A stretch of 64,000 nt of DNA. It comes from Streptomyces sp. GQFP (GTDB lineage Bacteria > Actinomycetota > Actinomycetes > Streptomycetales > Streptomycetaceae). The notes below the pieces were generated by a model, which had not been told where the DNA came from, did no database searches, and worked only from the letters and a program-made list of their open reading frames with translations. The stretch lies in the NCBI RefSeq assembly GCF_021545335.1, contig NZ_CP089312.1, positions 7,750,001-7,814,000 of the forward strand, given 5' to 3'. Below are positions 18,331 to 29,100 of this stretch, one piece after another. Positions within the stretch are counted from its first letter, which is position 1, and each line of letters starts with the position of its first letter. Position numbers and translations under genes: made by a program.

Positions 18331-18834
18331 CGCGCGCATCTCCTGGGAGTGGGAACTCGCGCACGGCGACACCGGCGCACGACGGGGCCACGGGCAACGG
18401 CAGAGCCTCATCGACAGGCGGCACAGGATCACATGGTGTGGAGTTCGATCAATGAGCGCCACGAAGGCATGGGCCTGGCCGGACGCGGAGTTGCCCGTCC
18501 GCGCCAGAGAACATGCCCCACAAGTACGCCCCCTCGGCCACAACCCGTTCGCCTCCTCGCGCGACCAGCAGTCGAGGCTCACGCCCTTCAGGTCGACCCA
18601 GCCTGAAGTGTCCAGAAAGACCGTCAAATAGCGGAAACCGCAACGGAGTTGGGGCCTGTCTGGCGGGGACGGATGTGGTGCGGCTCATAGCAACCGGTGC
18701 GGCGCGATACGCATGTTAAAGGTGAGAAGGGAGTGGCAGATGCTGTCTCCTGTCTCCTGTCCCGTGGCCATGCGAGGTGACGGGACGTCAGGGCAGCGTT
18801 CGTCACGCCGTGCACGACCCGAAGGGATCAGTCC
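18331..18834. other. Intergenic stretch without a recognised gene
   Basis: About 500 bp between the decayed AraC gene and the amidase gene. Several short frames are open on both strands, but none shows a ribosome-binding site, a motif or convincing codon bias. It must hold the amidase promoter. The sequence near 18700-18720 (gatacgcatgttaaagg) is less GC-rich than its surroundings. Confidence 0.5.
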
Positions 18835-19950
18835 TTGAGTCACAAGAAGCGCGCCATGACTCGTCGCACCGTCCTCGGAGCGGCCGGTCTCGCAGCCGGC
18901 GCGGCAGCCGCAGTACCGGGTTTAGCCTCGGCCGCCCCGACCAAGGCCACGACGCGGCAGGAGAGTGTGCCCCGTACCCGGGCGAAGACGTTCTCGGGCG
19001 CGGCAGCCAAGTCCGCGGAGCCGGGCTTCCCCGTCGAATACGTCGGGGTCACCTGGACCGGGGCCCAGCGCGGGGCCGCGATCAGACTGCTCGACCAGGA
19101 CGGCAAGGCGGGCGCGTGGCAGACGCTGAAGCCGGTCTGCGCCGCCGGAGCGGACGGGGATGCCGGGACACCTGCGAAGAACGCGAGCGTGCTGGTGCCG
19201 ACCGGCGGGGCCGCCGGTTACGAACTCACGATGCCGGACGGGGCGACCGACGTGCGCTCCACCGCCATCGACACGGTCAACGGTCCGACCTTCAAGGTCT
19301 CCGTGGCCACCGAGACCGCGTCGTTCCGGGGCGTCGAGTTCATCACCCGGGCCGGCTGGGGCGCCGACGAATCCCTCCGCTTCAAGGCGGACGGCACCGA
19401 GAACTCGCCGCAGACCTACTACCAGGCCCAGACGCTGACGGTGCATCACACGGCGGGCGCCAACGGCGACCTGGACCCGGCTGCCACCATTCGCGCGTAC
19501 TACTACCTGCACGCGATCACCAACGACTGGGGTGACATCGGCTACCACTTCCTCATCGACGAGGCAGGCCTCGTCTACGAGGGCCGTTACACGGGCACGG
19601 ACGGCATCCCGGCCCACAACGCCGAGGGGAAGATGGTGACCGCCTTCCACGCCACCGGCTTCAACTCCGGCAACCTCGGCATCGCCGTACTCGGCACCTT
19701 CGAGAGCCAGGCCCCGACCGCCGCGGCCCGCGCGTCGCTGACCAAGCTGCTCGCGGCGCTGTCCGACTACCACGACCTGGACCCCGAGGCCGCCGTCACC
19801 TTCGTCAACCCTGTCAACGGCGTCAAGAAGAACGTCCAGATGATCAGCGGCCACCGCGACTGGCTGGCCACCGAGTGCCCCGGCACCACGTTCTACGGCG
19901 ACCTTCCCGCCCTGCGCGAGGACGTCGCGGCAGCGCGTTCCGGAGGCTGA
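18835..19950 (+). CDS. Tat-exported N-acetylmuramoyl-L-alanine amidase (PGRP/amidase_2 type)
   Basis: A 371-residue secreted peptidoglycan amidase that cuts the MurNAc-L-Ala bond. The N-terminus has a twin-arginine signal (TRRTVLGAAGLAAG, cleavage near SAAPTKA). An N-terminal region of about 120 residues with beta-rich character follows, then the amidase_2/PGRP domain from residue ~175. Zinc ligands are visible as His in LTVHHTAGAN, and His and Cys in SGHRDWLATECPGT, matching the T7-lysozyme His-His-Cys set. The start is TTG 18835, preceded by GAAGGGA; ATG 18856 lacks a ribosome-binding site and would cut into the Tat n-region. A terminator follows at 19987. Confidence 0.9.
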   Translation: MSHKKRAMTRRTVLGAAGLAAGAAAAVPGLASAAPTKATTRQESVPRTRAKTFSGAAAKSAEPGFPVEYVGVTWTGAQRGAAIRLLDQDGKAGAWQTLKPVCAAGADGDAGTPAKNASVLVPTGGAAGYELTMPDGATDVRSTAIDTVNGPTFKVSVATETASFRGVEFITRAGWGADESLRFKADGTENSPQTYYQAQTLTVHHTAGANGDLDPAATIRAYYYLHAITNDWGDIGYHFLIDEAGLVYEGRYTGTDGIPAHNAEGKMVTAFHATGFNSGNLGIAVLGTFESQAPTAAARASLTKLLAALSDYHDLDPEAAVTFVNPVNGVKKNVQMISGHRDWLATECPGTTFYGDLPALREDVAAARSGG

Positions 19951-19986
19951 CACAGGGCCGGCCCGGTCAGCCACAGCACGCGAGAG

Positions 19987-20010
19987 GGGCGTCCGCCGGA
20001 GCGGACGCCC
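19987..20010 (+). terminator. Hairpin terminator after the amidase gene
   Basis: A perfect 10-bp stem (GGGCGTCCGC 19987-19996 with 20001-20010) and a CGGA tetraloop, 36 nt after the stop codon. Confidence 0.85.
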
Positions 20011-20212
20011 TGCGACGGCTGACTCAGAAGGAGCCGACCGGTCCCTCGCCCGACACCGCGAATGGAGCTGGTCCCGGACGACGGCGTCGTTCCAGGCGGC
20101 CGGCCGCCGCCAGCAGGTCAACGAGCAGACAAGCCTACAGTCGGCACATACGTACATGGACTACGTACTCCTACCGACGCCTCCCTGACACGTATGCCGT
20201 TTTCTTGCATTC

Positions 20213-21103
20213 ATGACGACACCGAGCATGAAAGCGCGGAAAGACTCCGTCGTGCCTGTCGTCGGGGCCCTCGCCGTGGCCGTCCTGTTCACCGGGGGGT
20301 GTTCGAGCGCCCACGGCACCTCCCTTTCCGGGGATCCGTCGGAGAGCGCGACGGGGGTGTCCGAGTCGCCGAGTCCTTCGCCGACCCCGTCTCTCACCCC
20401 TCCGTATCCGACCGGGGCGTCCGGTTGCCACGACAACACGGGGTGGACGGCCGAGGAGTCCAGGGACTGGGTTCGGCTCGTCGTCGACACGCCCAAGGAG
20501 AACTATGCGAGCGCCGGGCTGAGGGTTGTCAGTCTGCCGGGGTACAACGGACCGCTCTGCCGGAAGATCACCGTGCAGGTCGAGTTCTGGAAGCTGGTGT
20601 ACGGAGTCGCGAACGGCGCCGACGGCGGGCGCCTCTCGGACGGGGCGCGGCCCGACTACTACTTCGACATCCGCCGGGTGAAACGCGTCGAACTCCATGC
20701 GGACGCGAGCGTCGAGCGGAAGATCGCCCTGCCTGCCTCCCTTTACGCGACGGACCGCAGTCCCTGCGAGGGCGCCCTCCTCTCGATCACCGTGGGCAAG
20801 CCGCTGACGAGCAAGGAACTGCCCGAGGAGGTCGAGGTCGAGGTCGGCGGCGGAGGGTCCGTCTGGCGTGGCGCCACCGTGGACTTCCGGTCCCAGCGGG
20901 TCGCCGACTACGAACTGTCCGAGCCCTCGGCGCCGCAGGTGTGCAGCCCGGACGGCAAGCCCACCGCCGACCCGGCCGACGTACCCCCACCGGGCTCCCA
21001 GCCGACGGACATCTATCCAACAGATCTCTATCCGACAGAGCTCTACCCGACGCCCGACCACAGCTTCGACATCGACGACGTCCTCCGCTCTCCCACGCCC
21101 TGA
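20213..21103 (+). CDS. Putative lipoprotein of unknown function
   Basis: A 296-residue protein with a lipoprotein signal: basic start, hydrophobic VPVVGALAVAVLF, lipobox FTGGC with Cys near residue 29. A Ser/Pro/Thr-rich spacer follows, then a globular domain (residues ~65-255) with no recognised motif. The C-terminus contains a short repeat, IYPTDLYPTELYPTPD, ending in acidic SFDIDDVL. It is anchored outside the cell membrane. Neither possible ATG (20213 or 20228) has a clear ribosome-binding site. It is followed 82 nt downstream by another exported protein gene on the same strand. No function can be assigned. Confidence 0.72.
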   Translation: MTTPSMKARKDSVVPVVGALAVAVLFTGGCSSAHGTSLSGDPSESATGVSESPSPSPTPSLTPPYPTGASGCHDNTGWTAEESRDWVRLVVDTPKENYASAGLRVVSLPGYNGPLCRKITVQVEFWKLVYGVANGADGGRLSDGARPDYYFDIRRVKRVELHADASVERKIALPASLYATDRSPCEGALLSITVGKPLTSKELPEEVEVEVGGGGSVWRGATVDFRSQRVADYELSEPSAPQVCSPDGKPTADPADVPPPGSQPTDIYPTDLYPTELYPTPDHSFDIDDVLRSPTP

Positions 21104-21185
21104 TCCCCTTCCACGGATCCGGGCGTGCACCGACCTCTTGACCTCTTTTCACCTCACCTTTTCATCTCACCCTGGGGGGAATCAC

Positions 21186-22043
21186 ATGCGTATGCGCACT
21201 GCGGCCACCGTCCTTTCCGGCGCCCTCGTACTCTCGGCGCTCGTTCTTCCGGGCGGCGCCCAGGCGGCGGAGCACCCTGGCGCGGCGACGGATCTCAGAG
21301 CCCTCGCCTCGCAGAGCGTCCAGCCGAAGGACGCGCTGGGCGGCACCACCTTCAAGAACGGCGTCGTCAACAAGGGCAAGGACATCGTTCTCGGCGTGAC
21401 GGGCAAGAAGGCCGTTCCCGTCACGTTCACCGCCTTCGACGAGGAAGGCCTGGCCCTCACCATGGCGTTCCTGTGGCAGGGCACCGACAGTTCGAGCACG
21501 GACACCATCACCGGCGCCCTGGGGACGGACGACAACCCCGTCTGCACGGAGACGACGGTCGAGGGCGGCTACAGCTACAGCTGCAAGACGGTCTTCACCA
21601 TCGACCCCGCGGTCGACTTCAAGGACGGCAACGGCATCGCGGGGCCCTGGAAACTCTTCCTGGGCGCCTACGACCTCTACGCGAACGCCAGCGCCGACGA
21701 CGACGTCGCCAAGGCCAGCATCAAGCGTGCCGCCAAGCTGACCGTCAACGCCTCCCCGGAGCCGGTGAAGAAGGGCAAGACCATCACGGTCACCGGCAAG
21801 CTGACGCGCGCCGACTGGTCCACGGGCAGGACCACGGGATACGCGACCCAGCCGGTGAAGCTGCAGTTCCGCAAGAAGGGCAGCAGCGCCTGGACCACCC
21901 TCAAGACGATCAAGACCAGCCGCACCGGCGCCCTGAGCACCACCACCAAGGCCGGCTCCGACGGCGACTACCGCTTCGTCTTCGCCGGCACCTTCACGAC
22001 CGGCTCCGCGACGGCGCCCGGCGACTTCGTGGACGTCAGGTAG
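21186..22043 (+). CDS. Secreted protein of unknown function with C-terminal beta-sandwich-like domain
   Basis: A 285-residue exported protein with a clear Sec signal (MRMRTAATVLSGALVLSALVLPGGAQA). The mature N-terminal half is Thr/Gly/Asp-rich. The C-terminal part (residues ~190-285, KLTVNASPEPVKKGKTITV, then AWTTLKTIKTSRTGALSTT and YRFVFAGTFTTGSATAPG) resembles the Ig-like or bacterial 'calcium-binding' beta-sandwich tails common in Streptomyces secreted proteins. GGGGGGA lies 5 nt before ATG 21186. It is possibly co-transcribed with the lipoprotein upstream. No catalytic motif is visible. Confidence 0.75.
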   Translation: MRMRTAATVLSGALVLSALVLPGGAQAAEHPGAATDLRALASQSVQPKDALGGTTFKNGVVNKGKDIVLGVTGKKAVPVTFTAFDEEGLALTMAFLWQGTDSSSTDTITGALGTDDNPVCTETTVEGGYSYSCKTVFTIDPAVDFKDGNGIAGPWKLFLGAYDLYANASADDDVAKASIKRAAKLTVNASPEPVKKGKTITVTGKLTRADWSTGRTTGYATQPVKLQFRKKGSSAWTTLKTIKTSRTGALSTTTKAGSDGDYRFVFAGTFTTGSATAPGDFVDVR

Positions 22044-22068
22044 GCGGCTTCCCGGCTGGGATCGCGGT

Positions 22069-22096
22069 GGCCGGTTCGCGGAGGCCGGTTCGCGGA
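22069..22096. repeat. 14-bp tandem duplication in an intergenic spacer
   Basis: Two exact copies of ggccggttcgcgga (22069-22082 and 22083-22096) between the convergent secreted-protein gene and the LuxR-type pseudogene. Confidence 0.75.
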
Positions 22097-22135
22097 GGCT
22101 GACCGATCACCGCCCCGAGGGCACCTGGACCGGGC

Positions 22136-22949
22136 TCAGTCTCCTGATCCGTGCGGGCGTCCCCGAAAACGGCTCCCGGTGCGGCGGCGGGCCATCAGCG
22201 TGGCGAGGGCGGTACGTGAGGCGACCCCGGTCCTGCGGAAGGCGCGGGAGACATGGGTCTCGACGGTACGGCGGCTGACGTAGAGCCGGTCCGCGATGGC
22301 CTGGCTGGTGAGCCCCTGCGCCACCAGCTCGGCTGTCTCCAGCTCCCGGGCGGTCAGGGCGGCCGGCCGCTGGGTGAGTTCGGCGCGGTCCGGGGGCCGT
22401 ACGGAGCCTCGGAGCCGCCACCGGGCGGACGGGTGGCGTCGGCGAGGCCGACCACAGCATTCCGCTGCCGCCCGCCTCGGCGAGCCGGCGCCCCCTGAGC
22501 CAGGCGTGCGGCCGCCCCAGCCATGGCCCGCCGCCGCTTCCAGCGGGGCGCCGAGCAGCAGGGAGTGGGCCTTCCAGAAGACCGCGCCGCAGCGGGCGCT
22601 CTCCGCCGCGGCCTCCGCGAACAGGTCCGCCGCCGCTGCCGTGTCCCCCTGCGCCAGCGGCAGATGGGCGGCGCTGAGCAGCGCGGACGCCCGCTGCATC
22701 GCCGGCCCCGGTCGTTCCGCCTCCTTTTGCGCGGACCTCGCCGAGCAGCCGACTCTTGCCGATGCGGGCCTCACCGGTGATGTCGACGAGCCGGGAACGG
22801 CCGTTGGCCCGGAACTCCTCGCCCCGTGGCGTGCCGCGCGCGCCGTCTGCCGCACGGTCGAGCAGCGCGTCGAACCGGGCCGGTTCGACGGAGCGGCCCA
22901 AGAACGGAGCCCCGTTCCCGCCGTCCCCAACTACCCCGTCCGCTCCCAC
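22136..22949 (-). pseudogene. Decayed LuxR-family (LAL-type) regulator
   Basis: Remnants of a large ATP-binding LuxR regulator, compressed into 0.8 kb. The N-terminal ATPase start (FLGRSVEPARFDALLD, then ITGEARIGKSRLLGE, a Walker A) lies in one frame. A TPR-like piece (RASALLSAAHLPLAQGDTAAAADLFAE) and the C-terminal LuxR HTH (LTARELETAELVAQGLTSQ, then SRRTVETHVSRAFRRTG) lie in another. The segment AWLRGRRLAEAGG, normally just before the HTH, is back in the first frame. Intact LAL proteins have about 900 residues, so most of the middle is deleted. The HTH is intact but is unlikely to be expressed properly. Confidence 0.78.
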
Positions 22950-23177
22950 AGTTGCCCCCTTGTCTTGTGATCGACGTGACCGCCGCGTCGGTGAACCGGG
23001 ACGGACGGATCTCAAACCCGGGGCGGAGACTCTGCACCTTGGAGGGGGGATCCGAGCTCATGGACCCTTCTTGCGCCGGGCGGACGCCTCCGCCCGGCGT
23101 CACCGCTGCACTGGTGATGCCCCCGTGACGCCGTGAAGGCGAGGTCGCGACGCCCAGGGTGCGAATCTGCGGCAACC

Positions 23178-26100
23178 ATGTCTGTGCCCTTCAAAGCCCG
23201 TATGCCACAGCCGGCGACACAGGTGGTGTGTCCGGGCCGGGACCCAGGCGTGCAGACCGGGGCGGAGGCGTCGGACCTGCGCGCGCCGGCCGTGTGCGCG
23301 TCGGGCTCGGCGATGCAGACCGGGCCGTCGGAGGTCGAGCGGGCGCGGGCGGGTATCGGAAACGCGGCGGTGACCGCGGCGATGAACGGGTCGCCTCCGG
23401 GTGCCGGCCCCGCGTGGGCCGGACAGCTGATGTTGGCCGGGCAGGACCTGATCGGTAACCAGGCCGTCGCGGCTCAGGCGGGTGCGTTGCCCACCGCGCT
23501 GCAACCCGCCCCGGAACTGCAGCCCACCCCGCCACTGCAGCCCACCCCGCCACTGCAACCCGCCCCGCCACAACCCGCCCCGCCACTGCAACCCACCCCG
23601 CCACAGCAACAGCAGCCGGCACAGCAACAGCCGCCCAAGAAGCCGGAGCCCGGGGGGAAGCCGGAGCCGAAGCCTGTCCGGAAGGCGAAGGTTCCGCCCG
23701 CACTTCGCCCTGACCAGAAGGACACGAATGGCACGAAGGACACGAAGGGCACCACGGGCCGCCCGGACAAGGGGGCGACGAAGAAGGAAGCCGCGCGCCC
23801 CCGGACGCCGGGTGCCGTCGTCGGGGTCGCCGGAGGGGTCGTCGGCCGTCGCGTCGAGCGTGTGAGCCTGGCCGGGCCGCAGCGGCTTTCGTTGCCGTCG
23901 TTCGCACGCCGGTTCAACGCGCCGCCCACGCTGCCGCCGTTGCGGGCGGACGCCGCCGCCGACCGGGACGCGCTCGCCAGGGCCTCGCAGGCGTACGCGA
24001 GGCTCGTCGAGCGCTCCCGGCGTGCCCATGACGCCCAGTTGTCGCTGCTGGAGCGGCTCGGCCGGGCCGCGCTGAACCGTCATGACCAGGTGGACGCCCG
24101 GACACGTTCCCGGGTCGCGGGGGCCGAGAGCGAGCTGGACGATCTGCGCGTCCAGGCGCTGGAAACCGTCGATACCGCGTACCAGGAGGGGACCGTCGGT
24201 CTTGCTCGTGCCCTGGGGCGTGGCCGCGGGCTGGTCGCCACCGCCTCTTCCGGTGCGCTGGCCCGGGTGCGATCCAACGCGGAGACGGCCGGGGACCAGA
24301 TCACCGCGATTGTCGACGAGTTGGCCTCGAACTACACCGTCGTACTCGAACAGAGCGCCGTTGAGATCACCACCGCGGCCGGGGAGGCGATCTCGGCGAC
24401 CCTGGACTACGGCGCGTCCGCGTCCACGCTGTTCGGGGGCGGGGAGACGCCGCTGGTGGAGGCTCAGAACGAGGCGCGTCGCAAGGCCGTCCCGGGCCTG
24501 GTCAAGGACGCCGAGGTGATGCTGAGCGAGGCGTCGACGACGCAGTCGGAGGCCTACCGCGTCCAGATCGACGTGGTGCGCAAGCAGTTCGCCAAGAACG
24601 AGTTGACCCTGGCGCTGAACCGACGCAAGAGCGAGATCGGTACCAAGGGCCAGGCCGCGGTGGACAAGGCGACCCGCGCGGCCCACGACGCGCTCGACGA
24701 GCAGTCCTCGAACGGCCGTAAGGCGCTGCGCCGGATGGCCGGCGACGCCCGCGAGTCGATCGAGTTGCGGCACACGGCGGCCCGGACACGGCTGATCAGC
24801 GAGGCCGACGGGCTGCTGCACGGCTCCTACGCACAGGCCGACGCGGAGCTGACCGGCCTGAAGACGGCCGCGAAGACCGGGCTGCCCGTGTTCGACCGCA
24901 TGATCACCTCGGTGCACGGCGGGCTCGAACAGGCGGCGGAGAACGGCGCGGACAGCCTGCGCCGGTCCGCGGAGCAGGCCGCTGCGGACACAGGGCCGAA
25001 GGTGGATCAACTCGCCGTCGCACAGCAACGCCTGGTGGCCCAGGCCGACGCGTCGACCGGCACGTCGGTGGCCGAAGCTGAGCGGGCCGCGGTCCTGGCC
25101 GCCGGGCGGGCACGTGTGGAAGCGGCGGGCGCGCTGCGCGAGACGGGGAGAAGCGGCGCGCGGGGGATCGGTGAATTCGTGCACGGGCACGACGCGTCGT
25201 TCGCGGCCACGGCGCGCGGTGTCCGCCAGGTCGCGGACGCGTGGGCCATGCCGCTCGCGCAGGTGTTCGGCAAGGCGATCCGCGAGACCAAGGCGGCGAT
25301 GACCGAGCCGTTCACCGCGTGGAAGACGGAGACGGGCAAACAGCTTAAGGACTGCATCGGCGGGGCCTTCACGCCGTATCTGAACCCGGCCGCCAGGCTG
25401 GCGGGCTCGCTCGGCGCGGCCGCCATCGAGGTGACGCTGAACCTGGAGACGCGGGCCGCCGGTCTGGTGCGCGCGTTCTCGGGCATGGGCACCGAAGAGG
25501 CGGACGTGTCGAAGGCGTTGCGCGGGCTGACACCCACGCAGGGCCGTGCGCTGAGCTGGGTGTTCGCACGCGACCACAGCGTCTCGCTCGACTCGGCGCT
25601 GCTCGACGAGCTCAGCGGCAGGGAACTCGAGTCCGCGCGCGCCTACCTGCGCGGAGATCAGGTCGCGGGCGCCACAGCCGAGTTGGATGCCTCCACCGGC
25701 TTGTTCAACGACGAGGAAGAGCGCATCGAGGACCTCATGCGCAACCTCACGCCCGAGGAGCTGGAGCAGCTCAAGGGCAGCGCGGAGGGCGCGGAGGCCC
25801 TCGCGGACGTCCGCGACAACCTTGGCGGCACCGACCTGAAGGTGTTCGACGCGCTCGTCGTCGGCAACCAGAACCTCGCCGACGCGTACCGGATGAAGGA
25901 CAAGATCGACGAGGCGCGCCAATCCGGCGACCTCGACGCGATCCACAACACCCTCATCGAGTACGGCAAGGCCCCGACCGAGCGCGGCCGTACCCCGGTC
26001 ACCGCGGACGAGCGGCGGGTGGCGGTGCAGCAGGAGTTCGCGGGCATCATCGACGACGCCGGGCCCGGCACGGCCGCGATCTCACCGCAGGATGCCGCGG

Positions 26101-29100
26101 CCGCCGTCGAGAAGTACGCGCTCGCGCCGATCGAGGTGGTGACCGCCGGGCCCGACGGCACCACGCAGATCGAGACACGCGAGATCACCGGCGCGAACCG
26201 GGACCTCGCGGTCGCGCTCATCCACGGCGGCGAGAACAGCGTGGACGCGCGCGCGGCCCGGCTCGCCGTGGAGACGCAGCGGCCCGGCGGCCCCGACATG
26301 CTCAAGCTGGACGCCGCGCTGGTCGACCCGCGGCTCAAACCGGGCGCGAACGTACCGGAGTCGGAGCGCGAGAAGGCGCTGGACGAGCGCAACCAGGTCT
26401 TCCAGAGGTATGCCGCCGAATACGGCGGCGCCGACCAGGCCGGCACGGCCGCGACGGCGCAGGCCTATCTGGAGGGCCGGCTGAGCGCCGCGTACGGCGA
26501 CGACAAGGACGCGGGCGACCTGGCCGTCAGCCTCGCCCACGAGCAGTACCCGACACCGGAGACGGCCGCGCTGGCCGTCAAGTACGCCACGGAGGGCGCC
26601 GGCACCGACGAAGAACTGATGTTCCGCTTCGTCGAACGGATGGACCGCGACGAGATCGCCGCGATGCGCGTCTCGTACCAGAACCTCACCGGCACCGCGC
26701 TCGACGACGACCTCGGTACGTTCGGCGGCGAGGGCATGTTCACCGAGCTCTCCGGCGACGACCGGCTGCGGATGGAGGTGGCGCTGCTCGGTGTGCCTCG
26801 CAACGACCGGGAGGCCGCCGAGGTCGCCGCGTTCCGCATCCAGCAGCAGCGCGACGAGACGGGCTGGCTCGGTTCCTCGCTGGCCGAGGGCAGCCTCGCG
26901 GACGAGTCGCTGGAGTCGGCGAAGTCCCGGCTCGACGCCACGCTGGGGGGCGCGACCGTCCGTGTCGACGACCACGGCAACCCGGTCTGGACCGACGCCG
27001 AGGGCCGCACCATCGCGCCCGGCGGTTCCGCGTTCGACGAGAAAACCGGCAACTACGCGGGCCAGGACCCGATCGAGTTCGCCTCCGCCGTACACGCGAG
27101 CAAGCTGGCGGCCGAGAACTACGCCGCCCAGATCGACACGTACGCCGGCTACCTGACCACCACGATCATGGTGATCGGCGCGGTCGCCGCCGCCGTGGCC
27201 ACGGTCGCGACCGGCGGCGCGGCCAGCCCGCTGCTGTTGGCCGCCATCGCCGGACTGACCGGCGTCAGCTCGATGGCCGTGCACCGTGCCGTCAGCGGCG
27301 GCCGGTACGGCTGGGAACAGGCCGCCGTCGACCTCGGTATGACCGCGGTGCAGGCGCTGACCGCGGGCGTCGGCCAGCACCTGTCCATCGTGGCGCGCGG
27401 CGGCACCCAGAGCCTGGCAGCCGGTATGACCACGCTGCGGTCGGCCGAGGGCCTGGCGGGCACCATGGGCGGCATCACCGGCAGCACCCTCGGTGACTTG
27501 TTGGTGATCGGCGCCGCCACCGGTGGCCTGGGCGGCTTCGGCGGCGCCCTGCTCGACGAGGCGACCTGGAGCAAGGGCTTCGGGTCCGGCTTCGCGGCGC
27601 TGCTCGAAGCCACGCTGACCGGCGCGCTCGCCGGCGCGGCCAGCACGGTGACGTCGCAGGCCTTCGAGTCGCTGCCGGTCGGCCGCGCCGTCGCCGGTGG
27701 CCCACGTCCCACGCTCGGCGACGCGCTGAGCGACTCGCTGGCCGCGCGCACGGCTCTGCGCGGCACGTCGTCGTTCCTCGGCGGCGCGACCGGCAAGGGC
27801 GTGGAACTGGGCGTGGGCTCGGCGACGGGCAGGTTCCACGGCGACGCGGGCGACATCCTGACGGAGATGGGCAAGGCCGGCCTGGAGTCGGCGGTTCAGG
27901 ACAGCGCGGCGGGGCCGGTGGAGGGGCCGATCCAGCGCGCCCAGCAGGCCCGGAACCTGCGGGGGGCTGCCGGACACGAACCGGTCTCCGGGCACGGGGA
28001 CCGCCCCGGCCGGATACCGGACGGGCCCCGGCGCGACGGCCCGGGCCGGCCACCGTCGCTGGAGGACCTGACCGGCCCGGTGCCGACGTCGCCGACCAGC
28101 TCCGATCCACTGGCGCGGCCACCCGTGCCGCGCGGGGAGATGGTGGATGGGCCGGAGCCGTCGGCGGCCGACCTTGTGCCGGACGGGCCCCGGCGCGGCG
28201 GCCCGCGTCGGCCACCGTCGCTGGAGGACCTGACCGGCCCGCTGCCGACGCCGCCGACCAGCCCCGATCCACTGGCGCGGCCACCCGTGCCGCGCGGGGC
28301 GATGGTGGACGGGCCGGAGCCGCCGACGGCCGAGCATCCGGCTGGAGCATCCGGAACGGCGGGGGCGGTGGACTCCCGGTTCCGCGGGGACGCCGTCGAG
28401 CCGACCGCCGCCAACGCGCACGATGTGCAGCGACAGATCGAGACGGACACGCCGGCTCACCTGGTCGGCAGAGGTGACCGCCAGTTCGAGGGCGACGTCC
28501 ACAGTGAGCCCCCTCCGCCACCGTTGCGGATCACGCTCGATCACCGGGACGCGCCGTCGATCGCGGTGGAGATCACCGTCACCGACACGCCGGCCGCGGC
28601 GCTCGGCGGTCGCGTGCCGGTCGCCAGGTACGAGCGGGTCCAGGCGGCTGACGGCAGCGTGTACTACAAGGTCGAGGTGTCGTCCGGCGCAGATCCGCGG
28701 TACGTCGAGCGGGCGCTCGCTCACGAGTTCGCCGAGATCCGCGCGCATGCGGCCGGAACGCGGACGGACCAGCACGCGCTCGAGCGCAGCTCGAACCTCA
28801 CCTCGTTGTCCGCGCACGACCGGGGACGCCTGGCCGAGTTCGAGGTGATCGCTCGTCAGGTGGAGAACCACAGGAGGCTGGCCGCAGCGGCGGACGCACC
28901 GGACCAATCCGCAGACATCGCCCGGCTGCACGACGACGCGGCCCGCCTCGCGGAGCACCTTGGTCTGTTCGGCCAGACCGGCGCGTCCGGACGGGCCGAA
29001 CGGCGGGCCGGGAACGCGCTCAGAAACCTGGAGTCCGGCTCGCCTGCGCACCGGCTGCTGAAAGCGATCGTCGGAGATTCGGACAGCGCACCCGTGGGAG

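Noticed and set aside
18449..18688. Short minus-strand frame between the AraC remnant and the amidase
   Set aside because: No ribosome-binding site, motif or partner; composition is like random GC-rich sequence.
23508..23640. Pro/Gln-rich repeats as a separate small gene
   Set aside because: They are in frame with the long gene and look like a linker.
28700..28780. HEFAEIRAH in the giant protein as a zinc peptidase site
   Set aside because: The spacing is not HExxH and no third ligand is obvious; noted only as a conserved-looking segment.
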